Assembly (NCBI RefSeq): GCF_000264995.1
Contig: NW_006767434.1
Location: 2,196,004-2,260,003 of the forward strand
Length of the DNA: 64,000 bases
Source of the DNA: Punctularia strigosozonata HHB-11173 SS5
Lineage: Eukaryota > Basidiomycota > Agaricomycetes > Corticiales > Punctulariaceae
Reading direction: 5' to 3'
The notes below the pieces were generated by a model. It was not told the DNA's origin. It worked only from the letters and a program-made list of their open reading frames with translations, and made no database searches. The position numbers and the translations under genes are program-made. Below are positions 49,666 to 61,411 of the stretch, one piece after another. The first letter of the stretch is position 1. Each line of letters begins with the position of its first letter.

Positions 49666-50666
49666 ACTCGACGCTCCGGCCCACATTCACATTGTGTTTT
49701 ATGCATTGCATGTCTCCTATGGGTTCCGGTATGCCCGCATGCTGTTGATGCAAAATGGCATGACACTTTGCCAGCCAAACCTGCAGATGCCGCAAGTGCT
49801 TACGGACAGTCCAAGCTTTCATGCATCATGCCTTGGGCTTACCTCTCCGATCGTGCGAAGCTTGCACAATTTCAATCGACACCCTACCTGAGAAAGGATT
49901 AGACACGTTTCGTTTTCCAATAATTATTGAGATCCGGTATTGAGATCCGGGCCAGAGCTTAGGGAGTTTGCGGGTGGGAAAGTATTGGGTTTCCCAATAA
50001 TTATTGGAACGAAACGTCTCTATTGCAATGTATACACATTATCAATATTTCAGACGCCTCTCCCGGCTGCGCAGTTTGCCCTGTCTCAACTTCCCCGCAC
50101 GCTCTTCGGTCCCATAGGACCGTAACTGCTTACAAATCTATTTTCCGCACGAGAGAGCCAAGCATCGTGCGTCGATGGCGAGCCCGACTTGGTCACTTGA
50201 TTGTGTCGGCAGGCGAGACGCGGTTCTGCGGCTTGATTTCGCCACCGAGCCGCACACGCTCGACCGCTCGCCGTGTTGGCACGCATACTTGTGGAACCGT
50301 CTCCACCCGTCTTTATGTGAGCATGCAGCGTCTCCTGCATATGGACTCTGAGTAGGACGTTGAGCGACCGCTCGAGGGATATGCACACGTTCGATCGCAA
50401 CTACCGGCTGCCGTCGAGGAGCTCAAGCTTGGAATCCGATCCAACTGCATGGCCTTGCGTCGCATCAACCTATCTGCCTTCCTTGCTTCAGGTAGCTGGG
50501 TCACGATGTCCTTCGGCCTTGTCTATTCGGTCAGGTACTTAAGCTCGACAGTCCCATGTCCCAAGCCCCGCAAATCTGTCGCGAAGCCTTGCTATTCCTC
50601 CCCTCCCGAGCCCTATCGAGTTCAAGACAAACTTCTTCCATTGTATCGAAGGCAAACGGCACGATC
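49666..50666. other. intergenic RPS19-invertase, with a small inverted-repeat unit
   Basis: 1 kb without a supported gene. It contains the 120 bp inverted-repeat unit listed separately; the remainder is expected to be RPS19 3' UTR and the invertase promoter. Confidence 0.45.
49901..50020. repeat. 120 bp inverted-repeat unit (MITE-like or stem-loop)
   Basis: The left arm (from AGACACGTTTCGTTTTCC through AATAATTATTG) is the near-perfect inverse of the right arm (CCAATAATTATTGG then AACGAAACGTCTC), about 27 nt each with a 2-4 nt difference. The loop carries a tandem ATTGAGATCCGG. This is the shape of a small non-autonomous DNA transposon or a strong hairpin. No flanking duplication was confirmed. 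Confidence 0.6.
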
Positions 50667-52407
50667 ATGAAATTCGTCGATGTCGTCGTAGCTGGAGGAA
50701 CGCTATTCGGGCTTGCAGCTGCCCAAGGCTCTCTATCAGTGCGTGAAGCATCGGTTTCAACTGCTGCGCCGATACCGGGCAACTACACGGGGGTCTTGCG
50801 GCCTCAGATCCACTTTTCACCGCCTCAGGTAGGCCCGACCGTTTCGCTCGCTCACCAGGGGCTTGATACACGTGTCCCAGCAATTCATGAATGATCCCAA
50901 TGGATGCTTCCTCGATTCGAATGGAACGTGGCATCTCTACTATCAATGTGAGCGTCACTAGTCGAAGGAGGGTACAGCGACTGACGACGTTACCACAGAC
51001 AATCCTACAGATCTGGTCGCGGGGAACCAGCATTGGGGTCATGCCACTAGCACGGACCTGTATCACTGGATCAACCAACCTATCGCCATTTCTCCGCCCG
51101 ACGGTGACTCTCAGGTGTTCAGTGGTTCCGCGGTTGTGGACGTCAACAATACGTCCGGCTTCTTTCCGGATCAGGATAACGGTGTTGTGGCTATATACAC
51201 CTTGAACACGCCTACGGCACAAATCCAAGAGATCTCGTACTCACGCGATGGTGGCTACACCTTCGAGGCCTTCGAGGGCAATCCTGTTATCAATAGCACC
51301 TCCCTCCAATTCCGGGATCCCAAGGTCATCTGGTTCAAGGATCACTGGGTTATGGTCGTCGCGTACTCGCAAGACTTCGCGATCGGGATCTTCACTTCGC
51401 CTGATCTGAAGGAATGGACACATGCTTCCAACTTCACGCATCGTGGTCTACTCGGCCTCCAATACGAGTGCCCGAACCTGGTGGAGGTACCCGTGAATGG
51501 CACCGACGACACGATGTACCTCCTGGCTATTAGCATCAACCCGGGTGCACCTCTCGGTGGGAGCATCACGGAATACTTTCCCGGCACCTTCAATGGAACG
51601 CATTTCACCCCTGTTGATGATGCGGCTCGCATGGCCGATTTCTCGAAGGACAACTACGCCGGCCAGTTCTTCTACGGCACGCCGAAAGGGCAGGATGCCG
51701 TTTCCATCGCTTGGGCTAGCAACTGGCAGTACGCACAGATGGTGCCGACGGCTACCGAGGGCTGGCGGAGCGCGATGTCGCTGCCGCGCCGCAACTTCCT
51801 GACGAACATCACCCGTCTGGGTTGGGATCTGGTGTCCGTCCCCTACGACCTCAGCCCCATTCTTGGGGACGTGCTCGCGAGCAACGATTCCCTCGGCAAT
51901 GGAACCATCGAGGTCAACTACACTTCCGTGGAGTCTAACGCCCTCTACTTTGAGGCGAACGTCACCGGGCTGGCATCAAGCGCAATCTCCGCCTCTGCGA
52001 CCCTTAACTTCACATTCTCTTCCCTTGACACAGGAGAGCGCCTGTCCGGAGGTTATTACTTCGGAAACGATAACGCTTTCTTCCTCGACAGAGGCCAGAC
52101 GCGAGGCTTCGATAACCCCTTCTTCACGGACAAGTTTTCGACTTCAGATCTCCTCGATCCGAGTGGCACATGGAGCGTGTCGGGAGTAATCGATAGGAGT
52201 ATCTTCGAGGTGTTCTTGGACCGCGGCACGTATAGTGCTACGACGACCTTCTTCCCCACCCAGCCGTTGACGCTGTTCACGCTGAAGACCGCTGATTTAC
52301 CGGAGGGAGCAGTGGTCAGCGTTGTGGTTCGCGCGGTGCAGAGCGCTTGGGCTAGAGAAGCGGACGCTCAGGGAACGGTGCTTGGGAATGTTAGCGCGAC
52401 CGCATAA
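50667..52407 (+). CDS. GH32 beta-fructofuranosidase (invertase/inulinase type), secreted
   Basis: Secreted glycoside hydrolase of family 32, cleaving sucrose or fructans. Exons 50667-50828, 50881-50947 and 50999-52407 give 545 residues. The signal peptide [21 protein letters not shown] is followed by the five-bladed propeller. The nucleophile is in QFMNDPNG (Asp-59), the transition-state Asp in FRDPKVIWF and the acid/base Glu in [11 protein letters not shown]-terminal beta-sandwich follows ([33 protein letters not shown]). Numerous N-x-S/T sites suggest heavy glycosylation. Whether invertase, exo-inulinase or fructosyltransferase cannot be decided from sequence alone. Presence of invertase is patchy among wood-decay fungi and frequent in plant-associated ones. 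Confidence 0.92.
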
Positions 52408-52818
52408 CAGGGACGCGAAGATAATTCTACGGAAATGCGAGATGTAAAACAGCTTCGTCAGACTCCCTCAGAGAGGCTGCGCTGAAACCGCGTCTAATAA
52501 TAGACGAGATCACCTGACTGTGATATTCCGAGACCTGACATTGAACTGATGGGCTAACTCTGAGCGTCCACCTACGAGCGTCCACCTACATACATTCACC
52601 GGTTCAGCCGCCTGCATCGCCTAGCATTTCATCATAGAAACGTGTCTGAGATACTGTTGCGACTTTGTATCGTCATCACTGAGAATGGCCAATATCGGGC
52701 GATCGACTGGACAAGTCAACTTCACTCGATCTACACCCGTCGCGATGCGTCACCGTGTCTTGTCAAGTCTTAAGCCGCCGCGGGCTCGACATGTTGATTT
52801 CTCATCTCTGTGTCGACA
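52408..52818. other. intergenic, nothing recognised
   Basis: 411 bp spacer. A short tandem duplication, GAGCGTCCACCTAC twice near 52562-52590, is the only visible structure. Confidence 0.5.
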
Positions 52819-55191
52819 ATGACCTCCGGTATAGAAAAGAAACGAGTTTTGGTGGTAGGAGCGGGCGCAGCTGGTACCGTATACAAGCCTCATTCGCCAA
52901 GCATTGGTTAACTTGAAGGCTATAGGTATGAGCTGCGCCGATATGCTCTCTCAGCATCCGGACAAGTTCGATGTGACGCTCGTCGAGGCTCAGGACTACT
53001 GCGGTGGGCAAGCGTTCTCTATTCCTATCGACGAGGAGAAGCATGGAGCTGCGTGGTTGAACCAAGGAGTTCAGGGGTACGCGTCGCTCTCGACGATCCA
53101 TCTGCTTGGCTCGTGACGTGAGTTGACGTGTCTCGTTAGAGGCTCATGGATATATCACCACACAATCAGGATGTTCAACAGACAAGGATACGACGTATCG
53201 CCGTGCGTAGAACTTCATGCATTATACGATTTGTACATGACTGAACGCCTCATGATAGTGTTGAATTACAGGTTTCATTTGGCAAGGGAGAAGAGGTACG
53301 TTATTGCCAGACGGTCCAAGAATCTCCCGAGATTCATCCCGAGACTCGTCGCTACAATAGTTCTGGACAAACGTGTTCCCCACCAAGCTTGTGGAACGGC
53401 ATGCGAAGGAGATCAAGCGGTTCAAGTGGGCCGTGAAAGTGATGCGCTGGTTCGAACTATTCTTTGCCATCCTGCCCATCAAGGTCACTCTGAAGTTATT
53501 CATGTTTTCCGACGAGTGAGCAATTCATCCTTCGCGCTTGGGCGTGATGTTGAACTTTGACCAGATTCATTAACTACATGATACTCCCGAGCATGGCTCT
53601 TTTCCTTGGTTCGTACCTCGAATTCTTCATGAAGATGGTATCTCTGACCTGACATCCATAGGTACCGGGAACGTTCGTATAGGGACACGGCATGCACAAT
53701 AGCATACTAACCCCGTTTATCAGGCAACACCCGACATTCCGACTGTCATGATGGAACGCTTGTATACGTCTCCTACCTACGGCATGTGTACGTCTGTATT
53801 CGGTTCATAACATGACCACGCGCTCAAGCCACCGCTGCAGGGTACCCGGTAGACGACAAGAGTCTGTCAAGTAATCTTCCTCCTATGAACGTGTTCCCCG
53901 AATTCACCAAGTTCTACGATAAATGGCAAGCATCGCTCGAGGAACGAGGCGTCAAGGTACTCAATCTATCGGCGAAGTGACGAGCCCCCTGACACCGTAA
54001 ACAGGTTCGACTGTCGACGGAGGTCACTGGCGTCCGGGAGCGGAGCAAACGGGGGGTCAAAGTGGCAATTCGCCCTCGTCGTCCCCAACCCGACCGTCAC
54101 AATCCAAACGCTGCCGATCAAGATTTGCCTGAATCAGTCGAGCAATACGACGAGCTCGTCCTATGTGTTCTAGCTGACGCCGCCAAGGTCCTGTTGGGCA
54201 AGACTGCGCGCTGGGTGGACAGATTCGTGCTGGGTAACACCAAATGGAGTGACGATGTCACGGTAACCCATAATGTGGGTACACCACGATGTCTGTCGTG
54301 AACGGATGCCGATTAATACACCTGTAGGACGTGTCGTATATGGAGAAATGGTACACGCCCCACTTCGATCCCGAGTTTGCCGTCGCGCATTTGCATGGAC
54401 GAGACGATACTCAGCGCATCGAGAAAGCCAAGAAGGACTTCCGCCCGTGAGTCAGTGTCCGGTGTTCTCGAGGTCAGATCTAAGCAGTATATGGCTAGCA
54501 TGTATTTTATCAAGGAGATCCCGGACGACCCACGCAAGCTTGAGATGTGTTTCGGTTGGTGCCGCGCCGATCCCAATAATGCAGAACTGATCGCAATTGG
54601 CGTCTTCAGATTGCAGTGCATTTCAATATCAAATACCGGAGGTGCGTTGCTGAATTGAACAATGTGTGCTCCTCTATTCATCGACGTGCAGGACATTCCG
54701 TTTGAGAATCACGTCTTCCAGGTATGTGGAGTAACACCTATATGCCACATAATGCTCTTACGCTTTCATGGACAGACCATTTTTCTCAATAAAGCGCACG
54801 ATCAGACGTGGTCCAAGCATGAAATTTCCCAGGACAAAATCAGTACGCAAACTCACTTCTCCGACTTCCATGGCTCTGGCTCTTGTTTACGCTCCTTATA
54901 GTTCGCGAAGATTGGTGGCACCAACTATGTCACGCATGGACCCACTACCTGTTTGTGGTTCCGTGGCTTTGGCTCCTCAACGGAAATCGTTCGACGCGCT
55001 ACGCTGCGGCGTGGACGCTTGTCAATGCGCACGAACTGGCAGTGATCTCTGGTATGGCGGCTGCCTATCAGCTCGGCGCAGACTATCCGGCGGACCTTGA
55101 CCAAGATTCGTTCGCGCGAATGTGTTTCCGTTTGTACCTCTTGCTGACGCACGGATCGTGGTATAAGAGGGGAAAGAGGACCAAGGCTTAG
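52819..55191 (+). CDS. FAD-dependent amine-oxidase-like oxidoreductase
   Basis: Flavoprotein of the flavin-containing amine oxidase superfamily; substrate unknown. Sixteen exons join in frame to 520 residues: 52819-52873, 52926-53076, 53140-53218, 53272-53295, 53361-53515, 53565-53608, 53662-53672, 53724-53787, 53841-53956, 54005-54274, 54328-54446, 54499-54554, 54610-54641, 54692-54721, 54776-54842, 54902-55191. The N-terminus is a Rossmann ADP-binding motif (RVLVVGAGAAGMSCADML) with the acidic strand end VTLVEAQDYCGGQ. Later blocks: FWTNVFPTKLVERH, RLYTSPTYGMWYPVDDKSLSSN, RLSTEVTGV, EQYDELVLCVLADAA and a C-terminal aromatic stretch HAWTHYLFVVPWLWLL. Exon 7 is 11 nt; intron 3 (53219-53271) is read as GC-AG with a weak donor. 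Introns this dense leave no long frame, so the gene is easy to miss. Confidence 0.8.
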
Positions 55192-56075
55192 TATGCCACC
55201 GATGGCGGCCGCAGTATGGCTCTGTTATCGAAGTGAGTGAGCTCAAACCGCATCACCCTCAACCTCCGTAATGACGCGCGATTTCTTCTATCCGTTACAG
55301 CAACGAATATGTATATTTATCGGAATTCGTCATCGTTTCCCACTGTAACCGCAATATCATTCTTGAGAACTTCGGATTCGACGTGTCGAAGAATGAAATC
55401 TCGCCACTCAGTCCCGCTGAGCGCACTCTGAAGCCGATTCTCGGAATGCTGTGCATAGGGAACGGACTCTCGGCATCTCATCTGAGCGTAGACCGTTGGT
55501 CCGAGCCGCCCAATGGCAGTTGACTGCAACGCAACGGATTGACGCTTGTGTGCTGTGCGTCTTGATGACGCCCCAAAGTGTCATGGCTTGATGCGGAGAT
55601 ACAAAGGGCATTAACGCTTGATAGCGAGTGCATGGCTACCACAGAAGTCAGTTTCACTCTGGAACGTGTCGTCAATCTGATGTTTGCCCAAGCAGGGCCG
55701 ACGATTATACGAGCTAACGGATGCCGTAAACGGTCAATATTAGATCGTCTTCTCATCTGAAATACCCGATGCATCGAGTGACTAGAGTGCCACATACGGA
55801 AGCTATCAGGACTCTAGTGCGGTAATATCACTTGCGTGCTTCATCTGGGAACGGTGTATCGCATTGACTGAGGTAGAGCCGAGGATCTCAGGCTTACCAA
55901 CGACTGAGATGCGAAAGGACGTCGCCGTGTACGCTGCTTGTACGTTCCGGGCGAGTATCAGGGCACTAAAGGCCGGCATACCTGGATCCATACATCTGAT
56001 TTATAGCCAGGATTGGTCGGTGCAGTACCATATCCATCTTGCAGGCCATAAGACTGCTGCTGGCTGGACAGGTTA
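55192..56075. other. intergenic, nothing recognised
   Basis: About 0.9 kb with short frames only. An upstream exon encoding a signal peptide for the membrane protein that follows could lie here but was not identified. Confidence 0.4.
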
Positions 56076-57582
56076 ATGCTGATTGCGCGGACGTTGTGCA
56101 CAGGCAGCTTCATGTCCAACGTCAATCCTTCGGCATACTTCATTGTTGACGATAATGACCCCGGCGTGGTGTACAACGGCACATGGAATCTTCAAGGCAC
56201 CGTGGGCGAATTCATGGAAACCACACATTCTTCGAAAACACCTGGTTCGACGGTTCAATTGTCCTTCTACGGTATAGCCAATATGTCACAGTAGATTTCA
56301 ATTCATGGATCGCTCAGTTCTTCACGTTCCAGGCACATCTATTGCAGTATATGGAACGGCGGTTGCGTCGAACTCACCTTCCGCGTTCACGTATTTCATC
56401 GACGATACCCTCAGAAGCGCGGCCAATATGCACACGGTTTCTTCAACTCTTTACGGTCAACTATACTATCAATCATCGACATTACTCAACGGGGAGCATA
56501 ATTTGACGATCCAGGTGGCGGCAGATTCATCCATCGATTTCCTCGATTATTATATCATCTCAACGCCATTGAACGACCCGCGGAGCGCGGAGAGGAACGC
56601 CAGGTGGCCACGCATCGTTGATGATTTGGAGCCTTCTGTTGTTTACAGCGCGAAAAACTGGCTTAAGAATGGGATCGCGGAAGAATACAATAACACCACC
56701 AGTTGTTGCGACACGGCGGGATCGACGATGCAGTATACTTTTAACGGTGAGGGTGTATTCTGGCTTCGCCTCAGAGGTTTGCATGCTACGTCGTCTTGTG
56801 ATGTTAGGAACGTCCATATCTGTCTTTGGGACTGTGGGTCATTTCAGCTATGGGGCACCGGTGACCTCCTATGTCGTCGATGACGACGATAGCACCAGAT
56901 TCACCTACACAGCGCAACCCAATGGAAAATCGCAATACCGCCGCCCGTTTTACCAATCCCCTCCGTTGAGCCCCAGAACACAACATACCTTGACGATGGA
57001 GTTGACCACCAACAACGCATTCTGGGTGGATTTTCTGACATTCATGCCATCTACAACTACTGGGCTGCCGTTCGATGTCAACGGTTCGCTCCCCGATGCC
57101 AGTACGACGCTGTCCAGTGCCAGCTCTACCGGAGGCGGAATTGCTACCGCTTCTGCGACGCTTGCGAGTTTATCGCCTACAGCAACCTCCACACCGGAGC
57201 ATGCACATCGCCTTAAACTGGTAGCTGTGGTGGTCCCTGCGATCGGAGCATTGGTCATTATTGTCCTCTTTACTGTACTCGGATGGCATTGCTTGCGCAA
57301 ACGTCGCCTCCGGAGAAGGAGTACAGCTTCCAACTCTGCAGTTCCTCTCGTAATCGGAGCCGGTATGACAGGAGATGGTCTGACCTATGTCCGCCAGATG
57401 TACTAATCCAAGGACTGGCAGAAGCTCCGATGGAGACGGAGCCGCCACCATACACGCCCTCGCCACAACTAACCCGGGTAGAAGCAGTGCAAGACCGCAA
57501 TATTAGCGACCGCGCCGCCCATCCCACTGGGAGACAGCGTAGGCGAAGGCACGAGTGGGCGCCAAGAGTGAAGGCAGTATAG
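56076..57582 (+). CDS. single-pass membrane protein with two repeated ectodomains, copy 1
   Basis: Family not recognised by name. Four exons (56076-56271, 56333-56746, 56808-57362, 57413-57582) give 444 residues. Two related extracellular domains of about 120 residues each start AYFIVDDNDPGVVYNGTW and PRIVDDLEPSVVYSAKNW and share a later GTSI.V.GT strand and a YQS...HTLT strand; beta-sandwich-like, possibly glycan-binding. An S/T-rich stalk, one membrane helix (LVAVVVPAIGALVIIVLFTVLGW), a basic stop-transfer (RKRRLRRR) and a cytoplasmic tail with EPPPYTPSP (PPxY, WW-domain ligand) follow. All three introns are phase 1, two at the same place in each ectodomain. The signal peptide is weak (MLIARTLCTGSFMS), so a further 5' exon is possible. 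Convergent with the KNH-like gene, 91 bp between stops. Confidence 0.72.
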
Positions 57583-57673
57583 CAACAGAGCTTGCAGTAC
57601 ACGGAGCAATTGTGCATTGTTTGATACTGTAACCAAAGTTACAATCCGACCAATCCTAGGACAATGTGCCAGA

Positions 57674-58711
57674 TCAAATGTAAGAAAAGACGAGCATTGA
57701 CAAAGATAGTTCTAGGCATGATAACATGAAGCCTGGCCCGCGTGACGTTGGTATGCACCCAGATGTAGGCGGAAGCGATGTGAACGTCGACGTGGAGCTT
57801 CCAGTAGTAGTTGCGAAACTTGATGAGGATGCTAAGCTCGTTTTCGTGCTCGCGCTCGAAGAACTGGTCGACGAATGGGTTTTCATGCGCGTGCTGGTCA
57901 CGCCAGGGCGATGGCTCGAGGTTCGCTTGACGCTCGTTGCAGTAGCTTTAGCGGTCGACCCTGCTCCAAGGGGCCAGACATCGGGGAACATCCGAAAGCT
58001 GTGGTGAATGAACTCACCTGCGTCGTTGACAGTCGGTGATGTAGGGGTGTCTGAAGGCGCAACGTGGGTGGAAAAGGAGACTGTGGAGACATGCGTTGTT
58101 GCCGGTTCATCGCCGTTGCGGATGGCAAATGGTGGGCCAAAATTCCCCGAGTCACCGAACACTGAGGTGAGATAACCTCTAATGTGAGGCTATAACCTGA
58201 GAAGATGACGACCTTACAGTATACCGCGTAATTATCGCCGCTCGGGACAGTTGGCATGACAAAAGTCACGTTGAGATCGGTAAGGAGGGGGAGATCATCG
58301 GGCGGTACGAGATAAAACATGTCTTCTGCTCATCTGATCAGTGCTGCTTTTAGACACAATAGAAGAGTGGTACCCAAATCGCTTGCTCCGAAAAGCGGAT
58401 GCGCGGTGAGCCCACCGTCGTTGTAGATGCCGAGAACGGGCCCGGTTGTTACACCTGTGAGGTTACTTCCGGATACTCGGAGCTCCCTATAACCCTCAGG
58501 TTAGATGGCTTGATTGGTGTAAATGCAATAACACATACCAAGTGATGGAAACATTGGTGCCCACTGCCCACACATCCCCAGCCTTCGGGCTGGTCTGTTT
58601 GGGCGCATATACGAGGCGCTGGTCGAAGCTGCCAGCTGATCTTGGGGTTGCTGATATCAAGCCAAAATATATCAGAATATATGTAGGCCGTGCCAGAGAT
58701 CCGAATAACAT
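57674..58711 (-). CDS. KNH/Kre9-like Ser/Thr-rich GPI-anchored cell-wall protein
   Basis: Predicted surface protein of the Ser-Thr-rich, Kre9/KNH-domain family implicated in beta-1,6-glucan or wall assembly. Five minus-strand exons (58711-58539, 58486-58374, 58328-58218, 58161-58018, 57960-57674) give 275 residues. Hydrophobic N-terminus (LARPTYILIYFGLISA), then TSPKAGDVWAVGTNVSITW, the core of the domain, GPVLGIYNDGGLTAHP, and NYAVYLFGDSGNFGPPFAI as the closing strand. A long S/T-rich stalk precedes a C-terminal hydrophobic segment (MLSCLELSLSMLVFSYI) that fits a GPI-attachment signal. It sits between copies 1 and 2 of the membrane-protein family. The first exon is less secure than the rest. 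Confidence 0.7.
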
Positions 58712-59393
58712 TGTCAATGGAGATGAGTTGCACAAGCTCGACTGATTTCAGAACGGGGTGAGGCTGTTGAGCGGCGCCCTCGGTGTCACTCGAAACCTTA
58801 GAGGTACCACCGGGATGAGAGTTGCGGGAGAACGCAAAGCTAATGCGCACCCGATATGGGAATTGCGGGAGGACAGAAAGTCAATGCGCATCCGTATATC
58901 AGAGTTCGATACATTCATCTGAGGGCGATGCCAGGCAATGATCCATGTCCCGTGTTGCTGTGCAGTTTTCGTCGATGTGAGCAGTACGAGAGGCGAGATA
59001 CAGCACGGTCAAGCAGGCCGGAAGCTTGAAATCTTGAGCCCAGGAGTAACATACTATAGCATCAGAACGCGACAAGCAGGAGTGTTGAGATGACGTCATA
59101 TGTATGGGACGGACAATGTCGGTGGAACGGCGTCGCCCGCAACCTACGGCTTGGCTATATGATTATCCATTGCAGCTATTTCCGGCCTTGTTAGTCGTGG
59201 CATCAATGCCTTTCTGATCAACGCGCAATGCATACTCAAGCGGGTACGAGACGGGGTGACTGGTACTCGGATGAACATCATTGCAGGCGCTGCAGTCGAT
59301 GAGAAAATCACAGAACCTTCACCCCTTCAGTGCCTTGAAGCATAGGTGGATCATCATCAAGAGAGGGCGGACTATAAATCGGCGGCGTCAGGT
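58712..59393. other. intergenic, nothing recognised
   Basis: Divergent spacer of 0.68 kb between the KNH-like gene (-) and membrane-protein copy 2 (+); both promoters must lie here. Confidence 0.5.
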
Positions 59394-60796
59394 ATGCGAT
59401 TCCCCCTTGCTAGGGTAGCGACACTGACTCTCATGACCAGCCCGTCTCTTGCTTATTTCATTGTGGACGACAATGATACAGATACTCTGATGTATAGTAA
59501 CGACTCATGGAGACTCAACGGGGGCACGGACGAGTTCATGGAGACCACGCATACGCCCTTGACGTCTCACTCGATCGCCTGGTTATCGTTCAACGGTCAG
59601 CGAGGTGTCGCAGTGATCGCTTTATTGCATGCTCATTATTGTAACCAGGTACATCCATCGCGGTTTATGGCACACTCCCTGACACGAAGTTGCCGGCTTC
59701 CTCCAAGTACTCTATCGACAGCACGCTGGGGGGCACCTTTGTCGCACCTGCATCTATGCCCGTTTCTCATGGTCAACTGCTTTATCAATCGCCAGAATTA
59801 CAATATGGAGAACATGATATGACAATTCAAGCAGACACCAATCCAGGTTCCTACTTCATCGACTACCTCATCATCTCTACGCCATTAGATGGCGCTCGGT
59901 CGGTTAACGATAGTGCTTCGGATCTCTCACAAATCGTCGACGATTCGGATCCATCCATTCGCTACAGTGGAGGGCTATGGATTCGACAGGGCTCGACCCA
60001 GGAGTACGATGGTACCACACATCAATGCGGCACGGCGAGCTGCACGATGCAGTACGATTTCAATGGTGAGTGCTGACGCAATCCCGCTTCTGACTACTCC
60101 GCTAATCGAGCCGTAATCACAGGTACTTCAGTTGCAGTCTTTGGCACTGTAGGCGATAAAGTCTGGGGGGCGCCCATGACATCGTATGTCGTCGATAGCG
60201 ACGAGAGCACCCGATCCAACCATACCGCCTATCCTGTCCGGGGGGCGCAATACCGCGTGAAGTTTTATCAGTCACCTCTTTTGAGCGCCGATAAGCAGCA
60301 TACCCTGACCGTGGAACTCGTCAGCAACAATGCCAGTTTCTGGGTCGATTTCTTACTTTACAAGTCGTCCGAGTCCATAGCTCCTCGTGAGCCGCCGGCG
60401 GTCCCTAGCACCTCAGTCCTGCCCAGCGGGATCTCCTATCTCACGTCGTGTGCAGCCACCGTGACAGAAACAGTCGCGTTTTCGTCAGCCTCGGCATCGT
60501 CGACCCATGGCCGTAACTCAACGGCCGTGATAGTGGCACCGACGATCGGCGGCGTAGTGGTCCTTTTGCTTCTACTCATAACTGGATGGTGGTGGTGGCG
60601 CAGACGCCAAGGGCGGCAAGTGATGTCAAATCCCGCTCGTCCGGCTTCAGTGTCGTCGGTCATGGCCGAAATCGGTAATATATCATTGTCAGCCTTTTTT
60701 TTGGGAAACGTTTTAACGCAGAAATCTTGTGTCTTCAGACTCTCCGATAGAGGATCGTCATCTTCCGCGTATTCTTCCATCGACCGCGGGCTATGA
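59394..60796 (+). CDS. single-pass membrane protein with two repeated ectodomains, copy 2
   Basis: Paralogue of copies 1 and 3. Exons 59394-59595, 59649-60065 and 60123-60796 give 430 residues with a clear signal peptide (MRFPLARVATLTLMTSPSLAY). Ectodomain 1 starts AYFIVDDNDTDTLMYSNDSW and ectodomain 2 SQIVDDSDPSIRYSGG; both have the phase-1 intron just before GTS(I/V)AV(Y/F)GT. A membrane helix (VIVAPTIGGVVVLLLLLITGWWWW) and the basic cluster RRRQGR follow. The end is uncertain: a further intron at 60675 (GTAATA, the homologous place in copy 3) could join to bases from about 60739, giving another tail. In either reading the PPxY motif of copies 1 and 3 is not found. Confidence 0.7.
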
Positions 60797-61411
60797 CCTT
60801 GCATCGAAGACACCCAATGTTTATGATTGTAAAGTCTCCCCGCGCACATCGCTATGGCCATGGAGACTTTCCCATAGAACGGACGCCTATGACAAAGATT
60901 CCAGTGGATGTTCGTCGTTCATACACTCGTAAGACTGTACAAACGATGACCGGCGATGGGCGCTGTTGTAAAGAGCTTTGTCAGTTGTTGGCAACTGTGA
61001 ATGATCGTAATGAAGCTGCGTATAATCACATGGTGCATATGCAGCGGCCATCAGATGCTTCCTGTAAGGTATACCATGCGAATACGATTTTTTCAGTATA
61101 TTTGCCGGGATCCTGTACTGACGTCCTTGCTGTATCCAAAAGCGACCTTTTCTGCCCATCGCCAAAGGGAATAAACTCAATGGTGGATGCAGACAGTACT
61201 TGAAAGGGATGGGCGTTAACCTTAACTGTTGGACCGCCATGCACCGCACTTCTTGGGCGTGCTGCAAGAATTGAACTTAGCCATCTTTAGAGCTTCTGAA
61301 TGGCGGCCATCCTGATCATCAGATATAACGTTTGTAGGCGGTCGATAACTCAACGGAGTGCGGTAGGCCACTGCTTGCGCCCCTGCACCTCAACGCGCCT
61401 CCACCGTCTCC
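60797..61411. other. intergenic or alternative tail of copy 2
   Basis: About 0.6 kb. The part to 60932 stays open in another frame and may be the true 3' exon of copy 2; the rest shows nothing recognisable. Confidence 0.4.
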
